Of a stretch of 49,547 nt of DNA, positions 19,701 through 30,533 are shown in pieces. The DNA is from Seminavis robusta. Taxonomy: Eukaryota > Bacillariophyta > Bacillariophyceae > Naviculales > Naviculaceae. The position numbers and the translations under genes were made by a program. Under the pieces are notes generated by a model. That model searched no databases. It was not told where the DNA came from and saw nothing but the letters and a program-made list of their open reading frames with translations. The DNA is taken from contig CAICTM010000765.1 in the NCBI GenBank assembly GCA_903772945.1, positions 1-49,547 of the forward strand, given 5' to 3'. Positions within the stretch are counted from its first letter, which is position 1. Every line of letters starts with the position of its first letter.

Positions 19701-22525
19701 TCAAAGCTCAAGCTTGGACACCTCCAAATGAGCGGGCTGTCCACGCCAAACCAAGCTCCTTTGACTGTTTCCACGAGGGACCGTTGGAGGCATCATCGGG
19801 TTCAGCCCATACAGGAGCCAAGCCCGTGATCTCAAGAAGCTGGCCAATGCAAGGGCATTATCATGAAACATGTAGCCAGCTCCCAGTCTCTCAGCAATCA
19901 CCAACCCGGACACCAATGCCTCTTCATGGAAATTGAAGTTTTAAAAAAGCACCCCCTGCAAACCAAAAGGATCCAAGACCTTGAATAGCATGAGAAGAAC
20001 GACCGAGCTTGAAAAATTTGACATCATGACTGGGATGAAGCCATTTCTTGTCTTCCAATATTCGATCCGGAGATAAGCCAATCTCGTTTAAGGTTTGGTT
20101 ATCAAATTGCTTTGTTGTTAGCTGGAAAGGGGGTATCAGGAGTTCATTGCAATGCATGGGATCCATGTTGTTGCTGTTGAAGATGTTGGTAAACCTTTGA
20201 AGATTCTGCTTGTCACCAGCATTCTTCATCAAAAAGTTGTAGCCCTCAAGATAATGGCATCCATCTGATGGTGTAGACAGGTTGGCAGTGAATTTGGCAA
20301 TATAGTCAATGTCGGAGTGAACAATGGTGTGTTTGTAGCTCCCAAGAAGATCATTGCTTGGAAAGAGTTGCTCGTACAGAGATTGGCAGGGACTCCCTTG
20401 GGCCTTGTGAAGAGGAAACTCACAAACCATGGAGCTGGGATGATCCAGTATCTCCCGTACCTGAGGCCGCTGCAGTGTGAAGATGACATGATCGTATTCC
20501 CTCCAAACGCCATTTGAGTCTAGGAGTTTTGCAGCTGTGCCTCCCTCTGGCTGGTTGGCCATTTGGGCTGCCACAATTCTGTTGCCGGAATGCAGATGGA
20601 TTCTGTCGTCAACTTCCAAGTGCTGACGCAGCTGCTCAACGTAGGCACTGGTTCCATTGGCAATATAATGAATGTTTGCTCGGGACGGTGACAGACATAG
20701 CCCAAAACGAGTCTCAAAGGTTGTCAAAAGGGCAATTGGCATGTCAAACAAGGCTACACCAGTGGCAACATATGTTTCTAAACACGGAGCCAAGTAGTCT
20801 CGGAGAAAGTCCTCTGAGTAAACTCCATGTTCTGGGTTTGTGAACTCTCCCAGAGTGGTTTCCATGAGCTGAACCTCATTCCAATGATCATAGGCATCCT
20901 TGAGATCTTTGGCCAAGAGATGGATCTCATCTCGATACTTGAGAATTCGGTTGCGGTCATTGAAGGGTGGGGGCAAGGAGGAACCCAAAACTTCCCCAGT
21001 GCTTGATACCCTGTCATTGGAGAAGCTGACTGGAGTCTCGTATTGAATAGTAAAGCTAGCTGCCATGGACTTGTACTCCACTCACAACCAGTCAAGCAGT
21101 TTCTCAAAGTTGTAGTACTCCAAGAAGGCAACAAAGGCATGCTCCACAAATGGAGGCTGAAACTTCTTTTCTGAGTAGTATGTAGAAGCAGCTCCTCCAA
21201 ATTCAGGACGGGCCTCGAAGAGGTCTACTTCATATGAGGATGCACTGTTTTGTGATTGTTGAAAGGCCAGAGCAGCACCCATGCCAGCCACACCTCCTCC
21301 AACAATGGCTACTCTCAAAGTTTCTTGATGGGGCTCGGCTGCTGGTCGATCTGTAATGGGAAGCACATGTGGATTGGAAAATACAGCAGCAAGAAGAATA
21401 CCGATGGCCAGGTTGGAAATATCTGGCAGGTACTTGACAGAAGCTTGTTGCCAAGTGGCATTCTTGGTTGGTTCTGAGTGGCCTGTGGTTGACTCTTGGG
21501 CAACAACGTCATCCTGTCTCTCAGAAGCATCAGCCATATCCATTTCACAACTTGAGGAGGTTGCACTCATAATCCCATCAGCTGCATCCATAGTATTCAC
21601 CATATCAGAAGCTGCTCTGTCATACTGGGCCTCTTGCTCTCCTCCAGTGTTTTCTGTATCTTCTTGCTGCGATGGTACAATGTGATGTGAATCCCAACTG
21701 TATAGATTTCGATAGAGAGTACTGTCAGAAGCAGAAAGGGATAGTACACCCTCCAGATCCGTTCATAGATTGTCAGGGTTGTTGGCTGAAAGCAGAGCTC
21801 CCAGTAGTTGACTGTAGCTCGTGTCCAAATAGTGAGTCTGAGTAGAGTCTCACAGACAATTGCTATAGGAAATGCTGTGGTGGTGAGTGGTGACTGGAAG
21901 CGGTAGAGAATGAGGGCAATGGATACTGGGAATTCTAGAGCAATGTTGAGTGAGAAAATGATGGCTAGCTCCATCACTTCCCATCCAGGGTAGAAAGAAT
22001 GGCTGATAAGATGAACATGAAATTGCCAATGCAGACAAGATGGTGAAGAATAACCAGAGGGCGTAGGCGGTATTCCTTTACAAAGAAGCAAAGCTTGAAG
22101 AGATATGCCAATAAGAGAGGAGTGACTGCCCAACCTGTGACCATGATAGCTTGGTTCAGATTGTTCAACCAACTTGCCGGTTGCTTCCAATCCGTGTCAG
22201 CCTCTCCTGTAATACGGGCAGAGTGGATCGTCCCATAAAAGGCAATAGATTTTGGCAACCACAATACTATTTCCACAATGGAAATGATTCCAACCACTGA
22301 TTCCAACACCCAAAATATCACTTTGTATTGCTGGGATGGTGCCATGGCACCAAAGCTGTTCGGTAGCCAATGGCAGCCAACCTTGAGCAGAACTGTCCCT
22401 GCGACAGAATAGATCAGAAGCCAGCACAGTACAAAGAAATACAGCAAGTAGTAGATGTTGTTCCCAATGGTCGAAACCACTTCTGGGTGGGAGAGGATCA
22501 GAGAGTCGTAGTTGTTGTTATCCAT
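19701..22525 (-). pseudogene. Frameshifted copy of the membrane/FAD oxidoreductase gene (left copy)
   Basis: The ATG at 22525 begins MDNNNYDSLILSHPEVVST, as in the right copy. Reading breaks four times: a one-base deletion near 21975 (after STLDGK); a frame change around 21655-21670 just after the HRSK motif; an in-frame TGA at 21082-21084 shared with the right copy; and a four-base insertion in the T/A runs near 19940, after which the C-terminus (…SGLVIAERLGAGYMF) continues in another frame to 19701. Between breaks the protein is very similar to the right copy, so decay is recent. The Rossmann motif VAIVGGGVAGMGAA is intact near 21290. Confidence 0.8.
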
Positions 22526-22549
22526 GGTGCTGCCTCTGTCGTTTTGGTT

Positions 22550-22702
22550 TTGTGTTGCTCTTTGGTGTCTTGGACTGAGCTATGCCAAGAAAGCGCTGAA
22601 CTCATCCCCACAAGTCGACACAAATCTTGTGTTGCTCTTTGGTGTCTTGGACTGAGCTATGCCAAGAAAGCGCTGAACTCATCCCCACAAGTCGACACAA
22701 AT
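22550..22702. repeat. 77-bp tandem duplication
   Basis: Two practically identical copies in direct tandem, each starting TGTGTTGCTCTTTGGTGTCT and ending near GTCGACACAAATC (22550-22626 and 22627-22702). They lie just upstream of the left-copy ATG on the minus strand, in its probable promoter or 5' UTR. The right copy of the gene has no counterpart. Confidence 0.85.
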
Positions 22703-24373
22703 CAACGGATTCAGCGTGTCCACTGACCCTGTCCTTGCAGTCTTACCGTACAAGAAGAGGAAGAAAGATTAAGTCTTGTAAACTTGCAACTGTTTCCGGA
22801 ATGTACTTAAGTGGATTGTTCACCGCATAATTAAGCCTGTGACCGTGCAGAAACCAGCTCGTTGGCTGGATTTGGTCCCATGTCCAATGGTTCTCACAAC
22901 GATTGCCTTGCGTTCCTGCATCGTGCCCTCCCTTCAAGCTCTGTCCATCCTCATCTTAGCTCTCTCTAATCCATAGTAACTCCCGTTTAGCTTTCTTTTG
23001 GTGGGTGCATGCTTCATGACACGACACACAGTTCAGCGGAGGCAGGACGGGAGTGAGTGAGGGAGTGAGCGACGAGTCTATAGAGTCGAGTCAGTGAACT
23101 GAGTAGTTGCTCATGATCACCGCAACTTTTTGGATCAGGCTAGCTAGCGAGGAAGGTCCTTGATTGAATTCGAGAACACAGCTCACACCTTTGGACTTTG
23201 GATCACTTGTACCGTACCGGTAGTACGGTGATGGGGCGTCACGAGTCCTGCCTGTGGGTCAAAGTGTCAAAGCAAGTCTCTTTGATATTTGCCGTTTCGT
23301 TAGTTTACGGCTACACAGGAGCCTTTGCGCCACCGACACCAATGCTCTAGCAGTACCGGTACCGGGGTCAAATCGAGATAGAGGATCTCACCCCCAATTG
23401 TATTCTAGATAAGCTCCGAGCCCTGTAATTCGATGCCTGGAATGCCAAAAGTGTGTTTTGAGTGCATGGTGCTGAAGGTGCCTAGGTACAGCCCTCTCCA
23501 ATTTTCTTGCGTGCCACCGACATGGTCAGGACTGGCCACTCTCGAGCAAATTCTGATTGGGTTTTAGGCTTTGGTTTCCTGGCTCCACCAATCATGATGA
23601 ATGACAGTAATGCATCTCCCTACCGTACTGTTGAAAGGATGGAGTTCCTTGACACCAACTCATCCTCTCATCAAGTATGGCCGTACCAGCCCCAACAACA
23701 CAAGGGCTCGATAGACTCGTTAAAACTTTCGGTGGACGTACATGATCTCTTTGCGGATTCCTTCGAGCTTACAGCCCCTTCATTGCGGAAGTGGCCGGGG
23801 CGTTCAAATCGTCCGAGGGAGACACAGGCCGGGAAAGGAACGCCAGCTTGACGGCTGCCCTCGCCCCTCTATCCTGAACAGATGCTGGCTGACCATGTGC
23901 TAAGCAGCCTTGCTGCTGTGACGAGAGCATCACACCTGTCACAATGGGAAAAGAGTTTAGACATTACAGGTCTTTTGGTTTGATGGGCTCAATGACATGC
24001 GGAGGGACATGATGGAAGCAGAGACCTGCCACGTCTTCCGGTTTTCATTCAGATTCCTGGCTCGTTGCTGGAACAGTCAATCATACCGTAGGCCATTGCA
24101 GCTATCCCAGTAGAGGTTGTCCACGGGCCGGAAATGGCAAAATCGACGGATAATGGTGCGACCTTGGTGGTAGCCGGTAGATGGCGCCCTCCTCATTCCT
24201 TGTTGACGCTGTCAGTTGCTGTTTCTATTGCTGATCGTAGCCGTGCTGGTGTGTAGGCCTGCAAAAGACAAAGCTGTGGACGGCATCAACTAGTCGACTA
24301 GCTAGTTTGGACGCACTGCGTTCAATACGAATAAATAAGCATCGCTATAGCATTACACTGCTGTTGCCACCGT
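22703..24373. other. Upstream flank of left duplication unit and unique spacer
   Basis: The part up to about 23840 is homologous to 28100-28720. Palindromes ACCGTACCGGTAGTACGGT (near 23211) and GTACCGGTACCGG (near 23355) occur here. From 23840 to 24370 I see no gene and no repeat. Confidence 0.5.
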
Positions 24374-24652
24374 CTAGATCAATGCCTTCTTTCGAAGTTT
24401 GGCTGTCTTGCTCTTCTTTTGGGTTTTGGGGGAGCTAAAGCGAGTGCGCATCCTATTAGATATCACCTTGATCTCAGTCTCTTCCAAATGCACAAAGGAT
24501 CCAGCGCCGATCACTCGCCGCAAAACATACATCGGCATCATTCGCTTCCAACCACATTGTTTGGCCCTCTTCTTGATCTCCTCCAAGATCGTTTGCTCGG
24601 CTCTTTTCGCGTCCTCTGAAAGCTCTATTGTTGGTTTCTTGGCTGCTTTCTT
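24374..24652 (-). pseudogene. 3' fragment of a basic protein cut at the duplication junction
   Basis: An open frame of about 93 codons reads KKAAKKPTIELSEDAKRAEQ, then GWKRMMPMYVLRRVIGAGSF and a basic tail (KTQKKSKTAKLRKKALI). The frame opens only after a TAA at ~24653, exactly where the duplicated unit begins, and has no ATG in its first part. It therefore looks like the last exon of a gene whose front was removed or separated by the duplication. The family is not recognised; Lys-rich ends suggest a nuclear or nucleolar protein, without proof. Confidence 0.35.
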
Positions 24653-24782
24653 TTTTGGTTATGATGTCTCGGTTACATGCAGCGGGGACCCATAGAACAG
24701 CACTCAAGTCCCCACGCTGAAAGTATATGTTGAGTAGTCCCCTGCCTTGACCTACCCACTTTCAATAACTGGATAAAGAGAT

Positions 24783-27590
24783 TCAAAGCTCAAGCTTGGA
24801 CACCTCCAAATGGGCGGGCTGTCCACGCCAAACAAAGCTCTTTTGACTGCTTCCACGAGGGACCGTTGGATGCATCATCGGGTTCAGCCCATACAGGAGC
24901 CAAGCCCGTGATCTCAAGAAGCTGGCCAATGCAAGGGCATTATCATGAAACATGTAGCCAGCTCCGAGTCTCTCAGCAATCACCAACCCAGACACCAATG
25001 CTTCTTCATGGAAATTGAAGTTAAAAGCACCCCCTGCAAACCAAAAGGATCCCAGACCTTGAATAACATGAGAAGCACGGCCAAGCTTGAAAAACCTGGC
25101 ATCATGACTGGGATGAAGCCATTTCTTTTCTTCCAAGATTCGATCAGATGACAAACCTATTTCCTCAAGGAATTGGTAGTCGTCTTCTTCTGTTGTGAGC
25201 TGGAAAGGGGGCACGAGGTTTTCATTGCAATGCATGGGATCCATGTTGTTGCTGTTCAAGATAGTTGTGAAATGGTGATGATTTGGCTTGTCACCAACAT
25301 TCTTCATCAAAAAGTTGTAGCCATCCACATAGTTGCATTGATCAGAAGGAAGGGAAAGGTTGGCTGCAAGATTGTTGATGAATCCTGTGTCAGAGTGAAT
25401 AATGGTGCGGGTGTAGCTCCCAAGAAGATCATTGCTTGGAAAGAGTTGCTCGTACAGAGACTGACATGCACTCCGTTGGGCCTTGTGAAGAGGAAATTCA
25501 CACACCACAGAGCTGGGATGATCCAAGATCTCCCGTATCTGAGGCCGCTGCAGTGTCAAGATGACATGGTCATATTCCCTCCAAATGCCATTTGAGTCTA
25601 GAAGTTTTGGAGCTGTGCCCCCCTCTGGCTGGTTGGCCATTTGGGCTGCCACAATTCCATTGCCGGAATGCAGATGGATTCTGTCGTCAACTTCCAAGTG
25701 CTGACGCAGTCTCTCGACATAGGCACTGGTTCCATTGGCAATATAATGAATCTTGGCCCGGGACGGCGAGAGGCATAGCCCAAAACGAGTCTCAAAGGTT
25801 GTCAAAAGGGCAATTGGCATGTCAAACAAGGTAGCACCAGTGGCAACATAGGCTTCCAAACATGGAGTCAAATAATCTCGGAGAAAGTCCTCGGAGTAAA
25901 CTCCATGATCTGGGTTTGTAAACTCTCCCAGTGTGGTTTCCATGAGCTGAGCCTCATTCCAATGATCATAGGCATCTTTGAGAGCTTTGGCCAAGACATG
26001 GATCTCATCTTGATACTTGTGAATTCGGTTGCGGTCATTGAATGTTGGGGGCAAGGAAGATCCCAAAATGTCTCCAGTGCTTGATACCCTGTCATTGGAG
26101 AAGCTGACTGGAGTCTCGTATTGAATAGTAAAGCTAGCTGCCATGGACTTGTACTCCACTCACAACCAGTCAAGCAGTTTCTCAAAGTTGTAGTACTCCA
26201 AAAAGGCAACAAAGGCATGCTCCACAAATGGAGGCTGAAACTTCTTTTCTGAGTAGTATGCAGAAGCAGCTCCTCCAAATTCACGACGGGCCTCAAACAG
26301 GTCTACTTCATATGAGGATGCACTGTTTTGTGATTGTTGAAAGGCCAGAGCAGCACCCATGCCAGCCACACCTCCTCCAACAATGGCTACTCTCAAAGAT
26401 TCTTGATGGGGTTCAGCTGCTGGTCGATCTGCAATGGGAAGCACATATGGATTGGAGAAGACAGCAATGAGAAAAATGCTGATGATCAGGTTGGAAAAGT
26501 CTGGCAGGTGCTTGACAAAAGTTCGTCTCCAAGTGACTTTCTTGGTTGGTTCTGCATGGCTTGTGGTTGACTCTTGGGCAACAGCATCATTCTGTCTTTC
26601 AGAAGCGTCAGCAGCGTCCATTGTTGCTATTTTTGATGCACCAGAAGGTGTTTCATGGATCTCATGATCCTCTTTAAAAATAGGGGGTGCCAATATTTCC
26701 TCTTTGGTTTCCTGCCACTGTCTCTTGCTGCGATGGTACAATGCAAGATGAACGCCCACTGTGTGAATTTCAATGGACAATATTATCAGTAGCAGAAAGG
26801 GATAGTACACCCTCCAGATCCGTTCATAGAGTGTCAGGGTTGTTTGTTGAAAGCATAAGTCCCAGTATTTGACCGTTGCTCGTGTCCAAACAAGAACTCT
26901 GAGTACAGTCTCATAGACAATAGCAACTTGGATTGCCTTGGCAGAGAATGGCGATTGGAAGCGGTAGAGAATGAGGGCTGCACAAATAGGGAACTCCAGA
27001 GAAATGTTGAGTGAAAACATAATGGCTAGCTCCATCCACTTCCCATCCAGGGTAGAAAGAATGGCCGAGAAGATGAACATGAAATTGCCTATGCAGACAA
27101 GGTGGTGAAGAATAACCAGAGGGCGTAGGCGGTATTCCTTGACAATGAAGCAAAGCTTGAAGAGATATGCCAATAAGAGGGGAGTGACTGCCCAAGATGT
27201 GACCTTGATAGCTTGGTTTAGATTGTGCAACCAACTTGCTGGTTGCTTCCAATCCATGTCAGCCTCTCCTGTAATGCGGGCAGAGTGAATAGTGCCATGA
27301 AAGGCAATAGATTTAGGCAACCACAACACTATTTCCACAATGGAAATGATTCCCACCACTGATTCCAGCACCCAGAATATCACCTTGTATTGCTGGGAAG
27401 GTGTCATGACACCAAAGCTGTTTGGTAGCCATTGGCGGCCAACCTGGAGCAGAACTGTCCCTGCAACTGAATAGATCAGTAACCAGCACAGTACAAAGAA
27501 ATACAGCAAGTAGTAGATGTTGTTCCCAATGGTCGAAACCACTTCTGGGTGGGAAAGGATCAGAGAGTCATAGTTGTTGTTATCCATCAT
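24783..27590 (-). CDS. Multi-pass membrane protein fused to FAD-dependent oxidoreductase, with one in-frame TGA (right copy)
   Basis: From ATG 27590 the frame is open for 476 codons, meets TGA at 26160-26162, and continues open for 458 more codons in the same frame. Residues 1-290 hold about seven hydrophobic segments; the HH pair in RPLVILHHLVCIGNFMF recalls TLC (TRAM/LAG/CLN8) domains, a tentative link. Another hydrophobic segment lies at ~365-380. A Rossmann FAD site follows (VAIVGGGVAGMGAALAF, then DLFEARREFGG). The end has FNFHEEALVSGLVIAERLGA, typical of the amine-oxidase-like COG2907 group. In that group the residue at the TGA is normally Gly in an LGV motif. Absence of any other lesion in 2.8 kb argues that the gene is still under constraint. 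The TGA may be spliced out (see 26104-26163), read through, or a true defect. Substrate unknown. Confidence 0.65.
26104..26163 (-). other. Candidate 60-nt intron or exitron containing the in-frame TGA
   Basis: On the minus strand the segment begins GTGAGTGGAG and ends CTCCAGTCAG, exactly 60 nt. It has a donor sequence (GTGAGT) used by other genes in this window, and removal keeps the frame (…KLLDW-F-FSNDRVSSTG). It would delete the TGA but also about 18 residues resembling the conserved LGVxxxxxxxSF segment of the family. A shorter 30-nt alternative ending GCTAG also keeps frame but is implausibly small. The left copy has the same sequence. Confidence 0.35.
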
Positions 27591-27848
27591 GTTGCTGTTT
27601 TGATTGTTGGAAGAGAGGCGTTACTATGGGTTAGAGGGGACTATGGAGAGGATGGGTTGCAGAGGAGGAGGGCAGAATGTTTTGGTGTGATGATATGCTA
27701 TGTTGCTTGTGCCTGCGTTTTTGTTGTTGATCTTCTCTTCGTACTGGAAAATTACGAGGAGGAGGGATTGTGTGTTTGGTCTCGACTCGTGTGTGTTTGG
27801 TCTCGACTCGTCTCGGCTCGAAGCGAAGGCTTTACTAAAACAAAACAG

Positions 27849-28090
27849 TCACACCCAAATCTTCCCCCTTTTCACACGCGATCATAGTGCTATACACCCC
27901 CATTGAAATGGGGGTAGGTCATTCAACAGCCGCGACTGGGCGTCACGTCCTTCAACAATAGCTTCCCCCAAAGTGCAATGTAAGAAAACCTGGCACACCC
28001 CAAATATTCCCCCTTTCGATGAACGAACATATGCCCGGACTCCCCCAATACTGAGGGGTAGGTCATCCATGAAAGGCAAAGGGCGTCACC
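27849..28090. repeat. Two ~140-bp imperfect direct repeats with hairpins
   Basis: Copies starting near 27850 (ACACCCAAATCTTCCCCC) and 27992 (ACACCCCAAATATTCCCCC) share an order of blocks. Each has a C-run/G-run hairpin (CCCCCATT-GA-AATGGGGG in the first; CCCCCAATACTGAGGGG in the second), then GGTCATYCA and GGGCGTCAC. They sit 260-500 bases upstream of the right-copy ATG. Confidence 0.7.
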
Positions 28091-28877
28091 AACGCTGGGA
28101 AGTTCAGTGATGGGGCATCACGAGTGCTATCTCTTGGAGTAAGTTTCTTTGCCATTTGCCGTTTGGTTAGTTCACAGTGTCACAGCCCTTTTGGAGCAAT
28201 GCTTTACCGACACCAATGCTCCAGCAGGGCTGGGGTCCGATCGAGCTAGAGGAATCTCAGCCCCACCAATAGTATTCTCGGTAAGCTCCGAGTCTTCTAG
28301 TATCCTTCGGATCCCATACTTCGTCCTGTTTGCTTAGCATTTGGTTGGTGAATCTTCTGCTTTTGGCTCCAAATTTTCTTGCATGCCACATGGTCCATGC
28401 TGAGGACTGGCCACTCGTAGTAATCTCTCGAGCAAACGCTGCCTGGGTTATACGGGAGGTTTTCCTTCTTCCCTGGTTCCACCAATCATCATGATGACAG
28501 CAATGCGTCGGCCCGGCGTTGAAAGGATGAGATTCCTTGACGCCAACTCATGGGCCCATCGGCCACTCTAGCCACAGCTGTCGCTGCTGTCAAGTATGGT
28601 CGTACCAGCCCCAACAACATAAGGGCTCGATAGATTCAAAGCCCGAGCAGCCAATTGCCATCTTGAAGGACCCAAGTATTCGATTGTCATTTGGACCTTC
28701 TATTAAAGCAAGTCATCAAAGCTATACCTGAATAGAACGAATGTCGCAATCTTCAGTCTCTAGTAGTAACTCTTTAGGATGCCATGCAGCGACCACACGA
28801 AGCACGAAAAGAGGACCTGGCCTGTTCTGAAACTACCTAGTTCGTTGTTCGTTCGCTGTCTACCGTATGTAGTTTTT
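28091..28877. other. Upstream flank of right duplication unit
   Basis: Homologous to 23220-23840 up to about 28720. Short frames within it are not conserved between the two copies, which argues against coding function. No further feature seen before the carbonic anhydrase stop codon at 28878. Confidence 0.5.
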
Positions 28878-30171
28878 CTATTTGCCAATGGCTGTACCAG
28901 CACCACCACTCACTTGATTGTTGGCTGCCAAGTTGTCCGACACCAACTCCCGAGCACTCTGGGGGGACAGTGCCACGCCCGTAATGAAATCATCGCTTTG
29001 TCGTTTCATATCCTCGCACAGTTTGTCCATGGAAGATGCCGAAATCAAGTGGCATTTTCGATCCACGTGCCACGTCAATGGAGTAAATTGGGAACAAACG
29101 GTATTGTCGAGTCCCCCTCCGAGGGTATAGGATCCCGTGTACATGGCCACATCGGTGCCACGGTCCGAATATTCGTCCACAATCATGCCCCGCATCAAAT
29201 CGTGATAGTAGTACGAGTCGTCATTGACGACTGTAAAGACTTGTGCTTGTACTCCTAACTCCGCCGCGGTATCCACCAAGACGCTATCGCGACAAAAGAC
29301 ACCATCCAAGAACGGATGCTGATATTGCCAAATGGTCCCACAGGCACCGGCCGCGGAATGGGGCCATTGGATCTCATAGGTTTGACCCACCGTCATGCCG
29401 TCACAGTGTTGCCAGTCGAATTCCGTGGTAAACTTAGGATCGGAAGCATCGTAATGTTGACATTGGTACCCTTGTCGTACGTCGTCGCTGCTGGCGTCCT
29501 CCATTGGACCCGTTCCTGTGCGTGGAGTGTTTGCAAAAAGTGAGAATGGGCATGAGGCAGGCGAGTGCATCGATTGAGCATTTTTGCTAGTACAGAAAGA
29601 CTACAAGTAAGATACAGTACTTACCAGTTTCATCGTATTCGCCGTACGAGTAATGCTCTGCTCCTAGTTTCCAATAGACACCGACCGGACAGCTTGCCAC
29701 CTGCCAAAATGGAACCGTGACAGGAACAACACCAAGCGTGTCTCGTAGTCCCAAATATCCCTCCGTTACGTTCGCGGGTGCTTGCTCGCCCGTTTGGGGG
29801 ATACCCTCCACGAAGCAGAGAGCGTTAGGAAGATCGGGGCGTTTGCCTTCACATGGATTGGGTCCCTGGTAACGGGTAGGCGACCAAGTCGGTGGGGCCT
29901 GCGATGGACCCGTGGTACTGCTCTCAGTGACAGTAGTGGGAGCTGTGGTACTGCTCTCAGTGGCAGTAGTGGGAGCTGTCGTCCCTTCGTTCTCGTCCAA
30001 GTTTCGATCTCGTCTCACCATGGGAGGAGTTTCATCACCACCATCTTTTTCTCCTGCCGTCAGCTCGAAAGTAGCAGAGGAAGGATTATTGGTCTGCGTC
30101 AACGCAACCACGACAACGCCAAGGACCAGCATGAGGAGTCCAGCAACAGCATTCCTTGGTCTTCTGTCCAT
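28878..30171 (-). CDS. Delta-class carbonic anhydrase
   Basis: Two exons, 29625-30171 and 28878-29515, with a 109-nt GT-AG intron. Together they give a membrane-anchored protein of ~394 residues. Residues ~9-26 (AVAGLLMLVLGVVVVALT) form a signal peptide or anchor. A Thr/Ser-rich linker contains a repeated TTAPTTxTESS block. The catalytic domain has the delta-CA signatures CPVGVYWKLGAEHYS…GEYDETG, HCDGMTVGQTYEIQWPHSAA, DSYYYHDLMRGMIVDEY and WHVDRKCHLISASS. The enzyme interconverts CO2 and bicarbonate, and in diatoms family members often act at the cell surface or in the secretory route. In the first signature, members I recall have His at the positions occupied here by Tyr and Lys (YWKLGAEH), so zinc binding needs a look. 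The promoter carries ACGTCA motifs (listed). Confidence 0.88.
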
Positions 30172-30321
30172 GATGTCCTGTCTTTCAAAGATTACGCTTG
30201 CTTGGAACGGAGGAGTCGAGTCTTCGATTGGGAAGCTTCCGACTAATGCTTTCTTTCTCTCTGTTGAAGAAGATGTTGTGGAGTGATGAGTTTCGCAACC
30301 TTTTCTTGAGATTTGGAGGTC

Positions 30322-30533
30322 ACGTCAGCCAAGTCAGAAAACCTCGACACGCCAGCGTTCGCAGTGGTACTGTATCCACGTTTTAATCAGCCAGCGTTGC
30401 TGCAGAAACAAGAACGGTCCAACAGACAGCAGCCGCACCACTTGGACTCCCTTGTCACACAGCACAAGAAGCAATCCTCGATCGCTTGCTAGCTCAGGTC
30501 TTGTAGTATTAGCCTCAACAAACAACAACGTCA
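30322..30533. promoter_or_regulatory. Two TGACGT elements upstream of the delta-CA
   Basis: ACGTCA on the plus strand at 30322-30327 and 30528-30533 reads as TGACGT toward the carbonic anhydrase gene, about 150 and 360 bases before its ATG. A third lies near 31022. The core equals the CO2/cAMP-responsive elements known from a Phaeodactylum carbonic anhydrase promoter. Hexamers recur by chance about every 2 kb, so this is only suggestive. Confidence 0.3.

Larger units (their letters stand above)
19570..23840. repeat. Left unit of ~5-kb tandem segmental duplication
   Basis: This segment matches 24660-28720 in the same orientation: 3' flank (AATGTCTTGGTTACATTCAG versus GATGTCTCGGTTACATGCAG), the whole membrane/FAD gene, and the upstream flank (GTGATGGGGCGTCACGAG at 23228 versus GTGATGGGGCATCACGAG at 28107, continuing to CCAACAACACAAGGGCTCGATAG). 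Offsets between matching points are 4.9-5.1 kb. Confidence 0.85.
24660..28720. repeat. Right unit of ~5-kb tandem segmental duplication
   Basis: Direct partner of 19570-23840. Similarity covers gene and both flanks, and starts abruptly near 24660, where a different truncated reading frame (24374-24652, minus) abuts it. The right unit has the better-preserved gene and lacks the 77-bp tandem repeat seen upstream of the left copy. Confidence 0.85.

Noticed and set aside
11821..30533. General enrichment of TGACGT in the window
   Set aside because: Single hits are at or below chance frequency for 49.5 kb; only the paired inverted arrangement at 11821-11842 seems notable.
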